64,000 nucleotides of DNA from Chiridota heheva (GCA_020152595.1 JAIGNY010001187.1:687501-751500); one strand, 5' to 3'; counted from the stretch's first letter, positions 40,141 through 51,918 are shown. The notes: generated by a model from the sequence alone, not told the origin. Made by a program: numbers and translations.

Positions 40141-42005
40141 TACACTCCTGTCTGAGGAGAATGTTTATGTTTACAGTCTAATTTTGCAATAAATGAACAT
40201 GTATTCATCCAATGGCCAAAAAAAGAAAACCATGTTATTGGGAACCACTAGATAGTTTGCATGCATACTAGATCAGCACCACCATGGATTGCAAAATTTC
40301 ATTATGAATGCAGCATTTGGAATATCATTTTAATTAAAAACACAAACTTCTGAAGAAGTACTCTTCTACATATATATATATACAAATTTATGAGACACAA
40401 GTATGGCACATTGTAAACAAAGGTTGCCAGCCATATTAGCATTATCTAACATCTGTGCATAAAAATAAGTCTTCTTGTGTGAACTTAATGGCGAGTTAGT
40501 TAAAATGAAAATGAGAATTAATACAGTAACACAGAGCAGTGTTCAAACCAGCTCAAAAGATTTTGCGACTCTCCACAATCTGGATAATACTGACACTTTT
40601 TGTGGGTTACGACATGGCTCATGTGGGGTTTAACAGGCCCCATCTTAGTACGTAATTCAAATTTTGGGTATTCCTGACAAAATACCAATTACTGTGAAAA
40701 TTGTCTAATAATAACATTTAAATGTAATATCATGTACGTTTTGTGTATCATTTACAAATAGAAAATGATAGTTACATTTCAGAGAGAGAAATAAGTACAT
40801 TAGACCAGATGTGGTTACCAATAAACATTCAATCAATAAGCACATGAATGTTTTCAACATTATTATATCAATTGATATATTCGGAGTGATGTCATAAAGC
40901 ATGTGTAATGCTTTTGCCAGTGAAAACAACCAGTTTGTCAGTAAAAACAAACCCTGTTTTGCATTACATTGCTAGTGTAAAATTGGTCACCTAAACCCTA
41001 CATGTTTGCTTTTACGCAGGGAATCGTTGTAATTTTGGTGCAAATATCATAGAAAAGACATTTTATAAGTTTTAAAATAAAGGATTCACTGGATTTGATA
41101 GAAATCAAGGGCAAAAAATCCTGAAATCGGACCTCAAGGGCACGTGATCTTATGTGAACTAAGTGATGTGTTAAAGCATGTCAGTGACATAGTCACATCA
41201 TTCAAATAAATCAGGAAGCAAATGCAGAATCTCAAGCTACTGCTAAAAACAAACCTAATACCATTTGAACCCTTATAGTTGCCAGGAATAATCCTGCCCT
41301 TTATCCTGACTCTAGTGCATTTTGTGGCAATGTACAAGTATAATACTGATACAGAAATTGGCTTGATTCAAAAGGGCTATGACAAAAAGTAGGATGTACT
41401 TTAGTGATAATCACTTGCCTGGAACTGAAATACAGAATCTTTAATATTATAATCGAAGCATCCAATTTGATTGTACCCAAATCTCTCTAACATAGTTAAT
41501 GTTAACATATTCACAGATGCTTGCTTAACTCCTAGCTGCACTTTAAATATTTGAATATTCATATCTGAGGTTTCCAATATATAATAGACCTTTTCAAAAC
41601 TGAATCAGCAATTTCTGGGAGAACTAATTTAAATAATAATATATACTTGGGTAAGACCTAAAAGTGGCACAAATTTCTTGCTGACAATGATAACTATTTT
41701 ATTTTGAGATTTAAGCAGTGGCATAACCAGGGGGAGGAATATTCCCCCCCCCCCCAGGTTACTGTTCTTGCCCCATAATGTCCAGTGGTATCTAAAATGA
41801 AGCTTCCTTTATAGGTAGGCAGGTAGGAAACCTAATTTCTAAATCGAGTTAGTGCCCATACTTCATAACAATATATACAACATTTGAATTTTGTTCAAGC
41901 AAAGTTATAGCTCCAACTAAGATATTTATTATATTTCAATTCAGTACGATTCTTCGGTCATAAAATGGTGCAGTGCTGCATTCAACACTTCAATCGACTT
42001 GACAG
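40141..42005. other. Non-coding stretch with a C12 run
   Basis: No exon supported. At 41715-41760 a hAT-like end cagtggcataaccaggggg is followed by a run of about twelve C, with no clear partner end. ORFs at 40705-40950 and 41134-41337 have no motif. Confidence 0.35.
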
Positions 42006-42007
42006 GA

Positions 42008-42310
42008 GAGTCAGGGGCGTATGAAGTGAAGGAGGAACGAGGAAAAATGTTTCCCTGAGAGAATTTGACCTTCCTAGTTGCATTCTTTCATGCAAGATGG
42101 GAAGAAAAAAATTGGGAAATGACTAAATTAAAATTTAAGAAATCGTTAAAGTTGAAGGAAAACTATTGGAAATTTTGGAAACATTTTTCGAAAACTTAAG
42201 GAATTTTCCTACAAAATAAATAATCATCTGAAAACGAAGAAAATTCCTCCCAATGTGAAGAGAATTTCTCAAAAATGAAGAATTTTTTTCTTTTTCTTGA
42301 GAGGTGACCA
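42008..42310. repeat. Dispersed repeat family H, copy e
   Basis: caggggcgtatgaagtgaag to gaggtgaccatttctacacccct, with a central run of gaaaatttt/aatttcc words. This copy best shows the family boundaries and overlaps a 100-codon minus ORF that is therefore not a gene. Confidence 0.6.
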
Positions 42311-43919
42311 TTTCTACACCCCTAGGGTACCTGCAATTAATATATTGGTTGAAAAGTTCCACCTTTATACTTTTGCCCTCTAAAGAGGATTGTTGCCCCT
42401 TAAAAAATGTAATCCTCAAGAAATGTCCAGTGTGCACAGTTAGGGGCCTATTAACAATGAAGATTCTGTGTTTAAAATTGACTATACCAGAACCTGCCTA
42501 TGGGAACTTGGGATTCGAAAAAACACAAAATATTACACATATGGAAGCCATGCGTACAACGTGTGTACGCTGTAAGCACCCTGTAAGTTTGTGCGTGTTA
42601 AACAAAAAGTGCTATTTTAAACCAAGAGCGTATTTTGCTGTGTGCTCTTTGTTTGCTTACTATTCCCTGACCAGTGACTGGATATTTTCCTGCACCGTGT
42701 GTGGTGCATATACTCTATTCAAGCTCTGTGTATCACCATTTACAATGTGTAACTGCATTAAATGGATCGTCCCAAGCGTATTTTTACGCTACGCACAAAA
42801 ATCTGTCAATCATCTCACATACGCCTGTTCAACGCGAGATCTGGACCAGTTCAAGATGTGCACATCACTGTTGTTGTTTACTTATAAGTGATGAACAACT
42901 TGGCACCTGACCAAGTCAACCACAGAATGTGGGCCACGTACGGTTTGAACATCTGTAAGTGGATGGACCTTTTTCTATATGCATGGCGCTCTGCTCTGCT
43001 ATCACATGGCATAATGTTGTGCATTATGGACCAATCGCATACTAGGAGAATTTTATCAACCAATCAAACACTGGGGGATTTTGGTTGTCTGCATAATTTA
43101 CGCAGGGTATGGGGTGAAGCGTTTGTATGTTATACATGAAGGTAATACACGTGCACTTTGTTGCTTACAACGTTTCCTCCAACAACGGCAGCAGATTGGT
43201 TGGTTAACAAAGGAAAATTCCCCGCAACAGTTGATTACCCTGACATAATTACATTCGGCTAGAATTAGTTTGAAAAGGTATCAAATGTGAAAATTAGCTG
43301 TTGAATATTTATCACGCTCAATGACATTAAATTTTCTGACAAGTGCTGCTTTGCCGACCAATGGTTTCCGAGAATTTTTTCTGGAATATATCTGCGTATA
43401 ATAATCTGTTTAAAATTTTGCTATAGGTATTAGTACCTCCTGAAATATGACCTCAACAAAGTTTGTAGTATTTGAACAACCCTTAGATGTTTCAATGCTT
43501 GGAATGTTGGCTGGAATACATATGAAGCTGAACAAGAGTAGCTACGCTGCCTGTGACTTGTTGTACAAAAACAAGCATACAGTTATTGTACAAAATCCAT
43601 GTGATTAGTTCCATGAAGTGTAGAGCTACTGTCAGTCAAACAGACTCCTTGTAAGAGTTTGTGAAATCTTAATAATGTATCTTTGATGCATACAGCGTAC
43701 CCGTAAACATGACGCCAAATATCACGATTATAAGTCTTCAAACTTTTTTAAGGGAGAAGCCATCACATCTTTAACATTGCATCATTTGCAACTTATTCCA
43801 TGACCTTTGAACCCTATTCACATAGAGATCATCTTCATACCCTTCAATACTGGTTCCTCATTCGTCACCCAAGCTGTTCGTTATCTCAAGGTCTCTTTGA
43901 AGTGAGTTCTGTGGGTCGT
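42311..43919. other. Region downstream of the kinase stop; 3' UTR unplaced
   Basis: It contains the longest non-repeat ORF in the window (42304-42891, plus, 195 codons), which is Cys/Tyr-rich with no motif, ran through the end of a family H copy and overlaps other ORFs, so I do not call it. Two CCAAT words (43031, 43061) lie nearby. For the minus-strand kinase transcript I saw no AATAAA (tttatt on plus) in the 900 bp after the stop. Confidence 0.4.
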
Positions 43920-44006
43920 CTACGACATACCATCAGTGTCGTCACTGCCAAACAATCGTTGGATACAACTCAAGAGATTCCTAAAAGATGGTCTTTGTTC
44001 GGGTTT
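43920..44006 (-). CDS. TEC: Tec-family kinase, last coding exon (kinase C-lobe end, stop)
   Basis: This exon encodes the last 28 residues and a TAG stop (43922-43920). The acceptor is ttcattacag|AAACCC and the frame is phase 0, matching the previous donor. It starts KPEQRPSFRNLL, the conserved C-lobe motif with the Arg that pairs with the APE Glu; human TEC has a very similar segment. The tail after the alpha-I helix is short and polar (GSDDTDGMS). The exon is easily missed because it is only 87 bp and overlaps a plus-strand ORF (43800-44012) that is a shadow. Confidence is high because phase, motif and distance all agree. Confidence 0.9.
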   Translation of the reverse strand, partial: KPEQRPSFRNLLSCIQRLFGSDDTDGMS

Positions 44007-44109
44007 CTGTAATGAAGAAAAAAATATTTGTTATCGTATTGCTCTAAATCATATCCTACCACACACCTAAAATTCTTAGTCAAATGTATTTGGTTCTATT
44101 TCTTTCCTG

Positions 44110-44158
44110 CTTTCCCAGTCGAACCCGGTAACTTTCGCATATAAGCATGACTTCCAAT
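44110..44158 (-). mobile_element. SINE family 1, head fragment split by a SINE 2 insertion
   Basis: gtcgaacccggtaac and gcatataagcatgactt match the family 1 head (tRNA-like, minus strand). The head resumes at 44447-44461 (aaccacagagccact) after the SINE 2 insertion. It lies in the last kinase intron region, just upstream of the final exon. Confidence 0.75.
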
Positions 44159-44169
44159 AACCACAGAGC

Positions 44170-44446
44170 TGTCTACCAACTGTGGTGTAGCGGTTATCAT
44201 ACATGTCTACAGACCACGAGGCCCTAGTTTCAAGCCTGGGTTGGGTAGACAAGCCAGTGCACCACAAGTGGGTTATCAAAGGCCGTGGACATTGACTTGG
44301 TTGTCAATGTTATGTCTGTCCGTACGTTGTACCTGTGTTCTCGTCCGGGTCGTATTAAGCGTTTCGTGATAGCATTGTTACTATCATAAACAAATACGCA
44401 GGCGACAACCCCGTCAATGTAATTGTGTGTTCACTCGTCGTCGTCG
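44170..44446 (+). mobile_element. SINE family 2, full-length, with 11-bp target duplication
   Basis: Box A tggtgtagcgg (about 44182), box B agtttcaagcc, then a body nearly identical to 22548-22790 and an end in tcgtcgtcg. Direct repeats aaccacagagc at 44159-44169 and 44447-44457 flank it exactly. It interrupts a family 1 SINE, so family 2 is the younger. It is in the intron before the last kinase exon, antisense to the gene. Confidence 0.92.
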
Positions 44447-44849
44447 AACCACAGAGCCACTTAGGAAAGGAAAGTGCATTACCAAATGATCTAAAATCAC
44501 TCCAGTTCTTATCTCACCTATAAATTCTTATTTAAAAATAATACAAATAAAAACTTAAAATTTAAGTGGTTTGTTGAGGTTTAATAGCACTGCGACAGTT
44601 AGAGCCAAACGTGCCTTAAAATCTAAGATGAAACGTTTTAATTTTGCTCTTTAATTTGTAACAAAATGACAAATTCAAGAAAATAAAAGGTTTTGGATTT
44701 TAACTCTTCAATTTCTAGTATGATATATAAACTTTAACATACAATGAAATACAAACGCATTATTATTGGCATGAATGCCTATGCACCAGTTTCTATGCAC
44801 CAGTTTCTCAGAAATGACTATTTCACAAGGGTTATAAAAATGGGTTGGG

Positions 44850-45300
44850 AGGACAAATTCCCCCCTTAATCTTGTCTATGCTAATACCATAGCAAATAAG
44901 GGGACATGGGCAATTTTAAAAAGGTTGGAACATTTGTGCAGTTTCTAATGTGCACAATGTTGGATTTTTGGGTAATCCTGATGAAAGCAATCGAGTTCAG
45001 TTGTACCAGCAATCTTGAGAAAGAAAGGATCACAATTTTTTTTAATTTAGGCTTATGTAGAGTTAATAGCAAATTTCCAACTTTTTCCACAAAATTTTGG
45101 AAGTCTTTCCTCAAAATATCTGACTTTTTCCTCAAAATTTCGGAAATTTTTCTTTAAAATATCAGATTTGTTACTAAATATTTTGGAAGTTTTTCTACAA
45201 ATTTTCTGTCTTTTCCTCAAAATTTCCAGTAACAAGGGGAGAATTGGAATCAATTTTTTAAATTTTGTTATAGTTTTGCCCCCTCTGCAAAAAAAGTCAA
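44850..45300. repeat. Dispersed repeat family H, copy f, intronic
   Basis: ggttgggaggacaaattccc on the left and gccccctctgcaaaaaaagt then caagctatgcc on the right surround degenerate aaaattttggaag/ttttcctcaaaat words. ORFs on both strands (44.88-45.25 kb) come from these words. It ends about 70 bp from exon 45367-45527. Confidence 0.5.
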
Positions 45301-45366
45301 GCTATGCCAATGGCTACTACAACTACACAAAAAAACAATGCACTGAAATACGATGTTGGCACAAAC

Positions 45367-45527
45367 CTCTTTCCAGCAGTCCATCATGATGTTGTACACC
45401 TCTTGTGGGCAGTATGGTGGTCTCTCCATCCGGTAATTACTTCTCGTCACTTGCTGGACTACTTCCACATTACTCATGGTTGGGTAAGGGCTTTGGCCGC
45501 CGCTAAACACTTCCCACATAAGAATGC
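45367..45527 (-). CDS. TEC: Tec-family kinase, exon for kinase helices F-H
   Basis: 161-bp exon, acceptor ctttacag|GCATTC, donor AAAGAG|gtttgt, entering in phase 1 and leaving in phase 0. It encodes 53 residues from ILMWEVFSGGQSPYPTMSN to MMDCWKE. LMWEVFS with the following PY is the standard alpha-F/alpha-G passage of tyrosine kinases, and the MMDCWKE block precedes the RP motif in the next exon. The best match by memory is to Tec and Src-type kinases. Length agrees with these kinases, without insertion. Confidence 0.95.
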
Positions 45528-45720
45528 CTGTAAAGAAAGTGTTTAAATGGACCAATGAACAAAAACAATACTGCATTCTATTTTAGGTTTTCTATTTGAA
45601 TAAATATTTACTTATTAAAATAAAATTGAGGTGCAACAATGTTTTGGGCTTGTAGCAATTTTCTATAGAAGTGGGTGTGGCTTATTCTGAAGCAAGTGAT
45701 AGTAACATCATCTTTGCAGG

Positions 45721-45884
45721 CAGTGGCGTAGCTATGGCCCTACAGGCCGAGGGGAGGGGGTTGGTGGGGGGAGGAAGTGGCCAGTGGGCCCCTATGGTAT
45801 AACGGTATATTTTTTTAAAAGCCCCCTTATAGGGCCCGGGCCGGGGAACGATTGCTCCCCCTACCCCCCTTACTTACGCCACTG
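45721..45884. mobile_element. hAT MITE, 164 bp, perfect 8-bp duplication
   Basis: Ends CAGTGGCGTA and TACGCCACTG are perfect 10-bp inverted repeats. The octamer tttgcagg flanks both ends (45713-45720, 45885-45892) without mismatch. GC-rich interior (gaggggagggggttggtggg). It lies in the kinase intron and looks recent. Confidence 0.95.
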
Positions 45885-46119
45885 TTTGCAGGAAACTCCA
45901 ATGCCTATTGCTAGTGATCGTTTACACATACAGTAAATACGACCACCAATTGACATCACCTCTATGTTTACAACTCTTGGCTGAAATGTGAGGGCACTAA
46001 TCTGGGGTCTCTAGGATATTCAAATACACTTAACTTGCACGTGATGGTACAAATAACCTTTGACATGAAAGTTCATAATCAACCATAATCAGTTCTATTG
46101 AATACCTGTATTGAGTATC

Positions 46120-46669
46120 GGTCATATAAGTCCATCTTATATGAAAAAGGATTTCAACAGAAACAAAATGGCAAAAAAAGTGTTCAAAAATCTTATTCTG
46201 TCAATTTTAAAGCAATGTCTTATCTGTGTAGAAATGACTGGTGTAGTAAGTCTACTATGGAAAGTTGGCTTCCTCATCCTCACATTCCTAACAATTGTTA
46301 ATGTATTTCAAAAAAAGTTTATTCAAATTTTTTACTATCTAAATGATTTTTCCTTGAACTTTCTTCAGGTGGTATATCATAAATATTCTTACTAGATTCA
46401 GTTTTACTACTTTGTTGATGTATATGGTTTTTAGCCTCAAAATTGCAGGACAAAATACAATAGAATACATAACAACTTTGAGGAACCTGAGGCTATGACA
46501 TCACAACTAGTCTGATTTTAGTCGTTTCTACATAAATGACAACAAACTTTAAACTGAGATAACTTCTAAACGAAATAAGATTTTTGAATGCTTTCTTTAC
46601 TATTTTGTTTCTTTTGAAGTCCTCTTTCATAATAGATAGACTTGGTTGACCACTGAACTAGTCCTTTAA
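46120..46669. mobile_element. TTAA-family element, left end worn, intronic
   Basis: The left arm starts near cataagtccatcttatatg; the right arm ends gaactagtcctTTAA (46666-46669). Both contain the acaaaatgg/ccattttgt-type and gtagaaatgactgg/cagtcatttc-type words of the 34.0-kb element. The left TTAAAGGA is missing. The ORFs on the plus strand are incidental. Confidence 0.75.
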
Positions 46670-46762
46670 TAATTATATTATTTTTCAACAACACCTGTAA
46701 CAAAAAAGAGGCCTGCCATTATTTCAAAATTTCCACATTAAGCAAAAATAAAAACGCCCTCA

Positions 46763-46999
<237 letters not shown>

Positions 47000-47009
47000 T
47001 TATGATTGG

Positions 47010-47850
47010 GAAGAAAATAGTCTTTAAATTATGTCAAAAGCTCCCAATTTCCGAGCTATGGCTGCTAGTTGAAGTTTGAATAAGTTTTTTATGTGTGGAA
47101 AAGTTGTGAAGTATGAAAGAGAAGACGGCTCAAAATCTTATCATGTATTTCTTTGAACTTCTCTGCTACATTTCAATCACTGAAAATCACCAGACTTCTG
47201 CTAAATATTGATTGAGTGTATGATGGAGATTAGTGGCATAGCCAAAGGGTGGGCAGAGGGGGCGATTGCCCCACCAATATTCCATTTTTATCAGTTCAAA
47301 ATTAGCACCGTTCGTCTGCAGGGGCAATACTTTGTTTTCTGTCGGTTTATATCCGTTACTTGCCCCACCAATATGGAAATCCTGGCTATGCCACTGATGG
47401 AAATTCAAAACATCTTCGACATATTCATCAGGTTCCAATCAAAAAAAGCTGCTAAAGGATTGAAAAACAATAAGTTATCATAAGGATATTCATTCGTTTT
47501 CTTGTTGTGATATCACAAAAATTTCACTGAAATTTGCATAATCAATTATAACAAAGCTTGAGAAAATAAAAAAAGCTGTACAATAGTAAACTCTTAATGG
47601 ATTTTGATGAAACAATTTAAAGGAAAGGAAAGGATGGCTAGTTACAGGGTCCACCTACAAATGCTTCAAGTGGAGCGCAACCACCTATGTCAGTATGACC
47701 CATATTTAAGCAAGTTAATGCCAAGTGGGAGGGAGGAATGCAGGGGAACCTGGAGAAAATTGAAACGTTTTAGCGTATTGTTTTTTCTCCATTTCAGCTC
47801 AAGTTGTTGCTGTCTGTTCATAGATCTTTAGGTGACTTGATCATCTCGCA
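47010..47850 (+). mobile_element. Family B element, copy C, no array
   Basis: Has the left flank (aatagtctttaaatta, gaagtatgaaagagaagacg, tttcaatcactgaaaatcac) and right flank (ttcagctcaagttgttgctg) of the 56.1-kb copy. Unrelated sequence lies in the place of the 20-bp array. A hAT MITE (47231-47396) is inserted in the left flank. It lies in the kinase intron. Confidence 0.7.
47231..47396. mobile_element. hAT MITE, 166 bp, nested in family B
   Basis: tagtggcatagcca at 47231 (the first base should be c) and tggctatgccactg to 47396 are inverted repeats. The target octamer is atggagat on the left and atggaaat on the right. Family B copies without the insert read gatggagattcaaaac across this point, confirming the empty site. 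ORFs on both strands here are incidental. Confidence 0.9.
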
Positions 47851-48166
47851 AGTAACAACATTGTGAAGAATCTACTGTGATACTTGTTTACATTCAGGAG
47901 ATAATGAATTTCACAGATGTCATAAATTTGTTTATCAAATTAATTTTTGCTCTTTAAATTGCAATAGAGACATGAAGTTAACATAAGAATAAAAGCCATA
48001 TGGACAGATAGGAACAATGTGAGCCTAACTGGTTTGAAACATACTAAAAACCATGGCAACAGCAAAGTCTGACTAAAATCGGTTCAAATGTATCGTTTTT
48101 TTCACATGTTATGGTGACTACAATGATTAGCTATACAAGTTGAGCCGACATATAAGTTGCACTTAC

Positions 48167-48231
48167 CTTGTCAAACCAAAATCTGCAACTTTAACGATAT
48201 GTTTTTCACCTACGAGGCAATTTCTGGCAGC
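48167..48231 (-). CDS. TEC: Tec-family kinase, catalytic loop and DFG exon
   Basis: 65-bp exon, acceptor tttcacag|GCTGCC, donor ACAAG|gtaagt, phase 0 in and phase 2 out. It encodes [21 protein letters not shown] plus the first two bases of the next Arg. AARN completes the HRDLAARN catalytic loop (Asn binds Mg2+) and DFG carries the metal-binding Asp. It is too short for a simple ORF search to show but is unambiguous. The exon border between HRDL and AARN is exact on both sides. Confidence 0.96.
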
Positions 48232-48558
48232 CTGTGAAACAAGAAAATACAAAAATTACACATTCGTAAAGCCATTATTCAGAACCTGTACATCATTGTG
48301 TTTTAAATAATACGTCTATCAAGAACATACTGTGGTAAAATTCACATATACCTGTGGGGGGCAGAGGTTACACGACCCCCCAGGCTACAACCATAATTAC
48401 CATGATGTCTCATGCGGGATTGAGGTTCCATTGGAATGACATTATGACAGCTGAGGTTACCAAATACCAAAGAACTAACACTTAGATCACATGGATTATA
48501 TCCATTTATACATGGATACAATTTTCACATATTCACAATAAATAACTAAATGTTAACA

Positions 48559-49407
48559 TTAAAGGAATATTCCTGTGAATTGTTATGTCCATTTACATGA
48601 AAGAGGACTATTACAGAAACAAAATGGTGGAAAGACCATGTTAATATCTTATTTTGTTTAGGAGTTACTGCATTCCAAAGATTTTACCAGGGTGTTGAAA
48701 ATTGTTAGGTGCAGTACAGTGTGATGTCATAGTTGCACTTCCAAGACAATATTTTATATAATTCTATCAAAATAATTTCATTTTTTATAAGAATATTATA
48801 TACAACAGATTGGCAAAGATTGTTTTTATAAAGTACATGTTATACCCCATCTCGTTAATTAAGCAAAATAATGTTTCCCATAATATAGATATACTGTATT
48901 CGATGTAGTAAGCGCCACTGCTTTAATAAGCACCCACCCAGCTTTTTTTGACTGATAACATAAATAATTTGGTTAATTTGAAGACGTAGATATGTTTGTT
49001 ACATTCTTTTGCTTATTTTGCATCTGACGCTCACAATGCTTTGTGGTGGTTATTGTTGGGCTAGTATGGAACAGGTTCACACAATGCAGTTCGAATAGCA
49101 CACTGTACGCAGCCTTGGAGCATGGGCGCTTATTTAGGAAGAAACTTCAGACCTAAAAAGTGGTGCAATTCTATTTTCGTAAGCGCCCTGGGTGCTTATT
49201 ACAGTGTGTCAAATATGGTATAACAATTGCCATGGAAGTGTAACCATGGCATCGGAATGTTGAATTAGATTTACTTCAAGAGTTACTTTTCATCATGGAA
49301 ATCTTTGAAATGCAATAACTCCTAATAGGATTAACATATCAACATGGTTTTCCTGCAATTTGTTTCCTTACAAATCCACATGAAACACCACAGGAATATC
49401 CCTTTAA
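48559..49407. mobile_element. TTAA-flanked element with a nested MITE, intronic
   Basis: TTAAAGGAATATTCCTGTG at 48559 and cacaggaatatccctTTAA at 49407 are terminal inverted repeats with TTAA at both sides. The arms continue through aacatgg-type and gaaacaaa/tttgtttc-type words. The total is 849 bp, of which about 330 bp is a second element (48889-49222). Confidence 0.8.
48889..49222. mobile_element. MITE with 'taagcgcc / ggcgctta' ends, nested
   Basis: atactgtattcgatgtagta then agcgcc and aataagcaccca on the left face gtaagcgccctgggtgctta, ttacagtgtg and atatggtat on the right. The arms are imperfect complements of about 45 bp. It sits inside the TTAA element above, so it inserted later. No clear target duplication beyond a possible TA. 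Confidence 0.65.
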
Positions 49408-49560
49408 GGAACTTCATTTCATTTATTTGTTTCTTCACAACATTAATACATACAAACAATGCAACAAGTAACATTCCAAAGTCTATATTTAATACAATGG
49501 ATGCTGTGAAAGGAAGTGCTTTAATAAACTCCGGTGAGTTTAACCAGTAATGCACTCCCT

Positions 49561-49812
49561 ATAGAGGGATTTCATCACAACACTAACTCAACTGGGAGCC
49601 ATTTTGGAGGACAGAGCTTTGTGTGTTGAGTATTTCACGCATCTGATCTTCATACAACTGAGTAACATCACACGTAAAACAAACAGACTAGATCTAAACA
49701 CAAGCTAGCACGCGCTGGTGATGAAAACACGCGCTTGCATGCGCTGGTGATGAAAACACGGCCTACAAAATGGCGATGTGAACAAAGTCATGTGACCTCA
49801 TGACGTCAGCTG
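49561..49812 (-). mobile_element. THAP-type repeat, copy 2, internally deleted
   Basis: Reverse complement of 35729-36231 minus its central THAP segment: ctgggagccattttggaggac on the left, caaaatggcgatgtgaacaa, gtcatgtgacctcatgacgt and cagctg on the right. It lies about 170 bp downstream (in gene direction, upstream) of exon 49985-50115's edge. It contains a perfect CRE word tgacgtca. Confidence 0.7.
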
Positions 49813-49984
49813 AAAAGTATAAATGTACAAAGAAAAACATTTATCCCAACCCCACCGAACCTGTAAATCTTTTTAGCAACAGATGAAACCTAAAAGAGAT
49901 TAAAGGCCAGATATCTGAACCCTCTACTCTGATCCCATGCCTACCCCTACCCTAAAAAAGAAAAACTTCTATCATATAACTTAC

Positions 49985-50115
49985 CAAATCTCTATGAATA
50001 AAACTCTTGTATTCCAAATACTTCATTGCGCTACAGATCTGTTGTATATAATGAATTAAAATTGTTGGGTTGTCCAAAAGCGTCTGATGTCTTCGTAAAT
50101 AAAATAGTAGACAAC
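49985..50115 (-). CDS. TEC: Tec-family kinase, hinge to HRD exon
   Basis: 131-bp exon, acceptor ctgattttag|GTTGTC, donor GATTTG|gtaagt, phase 1 in and phase 0 out. It encodes CLLFYLRRHQ at the hinge, the alpha-D/alpha-E region and KYLEYKSFIHRDL. The first residue is Cys, at the position of BTK Cys481 (51 residues after the catalytic Lys in both), the site used by covalent BTK inhibitors. HRD supplies the catalytic Asp. Relative to BTK there is one extra residue between the hinge and HRD. Confidence 0.96.
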
Positions 50116-50636
50116 CTAAAATCAGACAGAAATGAAAGTCAGAGAGATTAAAATATGAATAAACTGTTTTGACACAGGCACAAATGATATCAAAATAGCA
50201 ATAATTCACATACAATCACCTTCATTCCTTTAATACTCAAGAAAATTCTAAAGACAGGAATTATTCCATTTTAAACTTAGTCTCAACTACAAGTTTTTAT
50301 TCATCAAGTGTTGCTTTACAGAAAGCAATATTGAAATTTCAAGTAAATAATTCAATGTGGTAACAAATGGTCAATCCTTCACTCTTTTTTTGAGAGGTTG
50401 TCGAATGAAGAAATAAAATTGTTGATGTGATAAAATTTGTTTCAAATTGTGTCAAAATAGCAGTCATTAAACTGTTCAAAGGGAAATTTTACTGAAGAGC
50501 AAAAAAGGTAATCGCCCCAAAATCTGGACACATTTAGCAAAATATCTGGACCTTTTGGGGAGCCGTTTGTGGGGAGCGGGTCATAAAACCGGGCTACACC
50601 CATGTTATCATGGTGTTCTGTATTGACTCTAAAAAC

Positions 50637-51145
50637 TTTGGCAAATGCTGCCTCTACATGTCCATACAACTTTAACATGTCCTTATACCTTGGTATCTAG
50701 AACATTTGTAAGTCTAAAAAAGATGGCTTGAGTGATAAAACAATCTGCAATTTTATTCCACTTCTTTGCCCGATAATTATCATATGTTATTATTATATGT
50801 TGTAACTGTTTTTTTTTTCTATATGAGAAAACTAAACCTGCTGTTATCTTTTCTGCTAGTTAGGCAGTTCTGCTATTTTCATGGCTTTCAGCAGATTCTA
50901 CACAATTTGGCTAATGCTGCCTCTACATGTCCACAGACCTTTGAAATATCTTTATATCTTGACATCAAAAACATTTGCAGGTCTAAACAAAGACCGTTCA
51001 TAGGCTTGATTAATAAAACAAATTAAACAATTTTAATCCATTTCAACCTTTGCCCTATAAATATCATATGTTTGTGACTCATTTTTTCTATCAACATAAG
51101 AACATTGAAAATGCTGTCATCTTTTCTGATAGCAGTTGGTACAAT
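50637..51145. repeat. Direct tandem duplication, about 270 bp, intronic
   Basis: gctgcctctacatgtcca occurs at 50647 and 50916. Each is followed by tatctt/tacctt-gacatc, acatttg.a.gtctaaa, tgataaaaca or taataaaaca, and ending in gctgttatcttttctg or gctgtcatcttttctg. The copies are clearly diverged, so the duplication is old. It ends about 70 bp before exon 51217-51305. Confidence 0.8.
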
Positions 51146-51211
51146 AATTTCCTCATATGATACTCAAGCACTTAACAAAACAAAAGGAAACAAAACAAAA
51201 ACTGCTTGCTA

Positions 51212-51337
<126 letters not shown>

Positions 51338-51489
51338 TCAGTTAACCAATCACAAGCAAGGATTTCTCCAGAGTATTTATGAATAACTTTTAAATGAGCT
51401 CTCAGTTCAAGTGCTTCTTTTAAGTTTTGCAATGACCACTAAGCTTTGTTTTAACATTGTTTACTTAAGCATTACAGCACTGTTAGCCA

Positions 51490-51770
51490 CAAGCTAGCTA
51501 AAGCTAAATCCATCCAAGCCATTAGCTCATACTGCCAGTGCTTATCCTCAGTATCCATGGCACAAGCGTATGAGAGTACATGACTCTCCTTGGACGGGTG
51601 TGAGTCCATCACAGATTAACTCCCTAGCAGTGCTGGTACTCATTTTACAGCTGAGTGGACTGGAGCAAGTAGAGGTCTTGTTTAAGGACACAATGCAGTG
51701 CTCACAATGGGAATCAAACCTGGTACCTTTCAAATACGAGCAAGACTCCTTAACTACTGAGCCACAAACA
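51490..51770 (-). mobile_element. SINE family 1, copy c, best preserved
   Basis: Minus strand: box A tggctcagtag, box B ggtttgattcc, body gtgtccttaaacaagacctc and gagtaccagcactgctaggg, tail tggatttagctttagct. Both Pol III boxes are close to consensus. It lies about 185 bp upstream (in gene direction) of the gatekeeper exon, in the same sense as the kinase. Confidence 0.88.
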
Positions 51771-51918
51771 ACCTATTAATTATCTTAGAATAAAAATGCA
51801 ATACTTGAAAAAAAATCCTACAGATTTAAAAAAACACAGACAACTTGTAAATAAAATCCTAAATAATTTTTACAATGTATTTACAAGGAAGGTAGTATTT
51901 TACATCCCTTTCTCAACA

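Noticed and set aside
42304..42891. 195-codon plus-strand ORF, the longest outside microsatellites
   Set aside because: No motif, Cys/Tyr-rich composition, starts inside a family H repeat and overlaps other ORFs. A chance ORF is likely. A database search could reverse this.
43800..44012. 70-codon plus-strand ORF
   Set aside because: Antisense shadow of the last kinase exon.
44881..45135. Minus-strand ORF with NVPTFLKL, first taken as the kinase C-terminal RPTF exon
   Set aside because: The Arg is missing, no acceptor fits the phase, and it is made of family H repeat words. The true RPSF exon is at 43920-44006.
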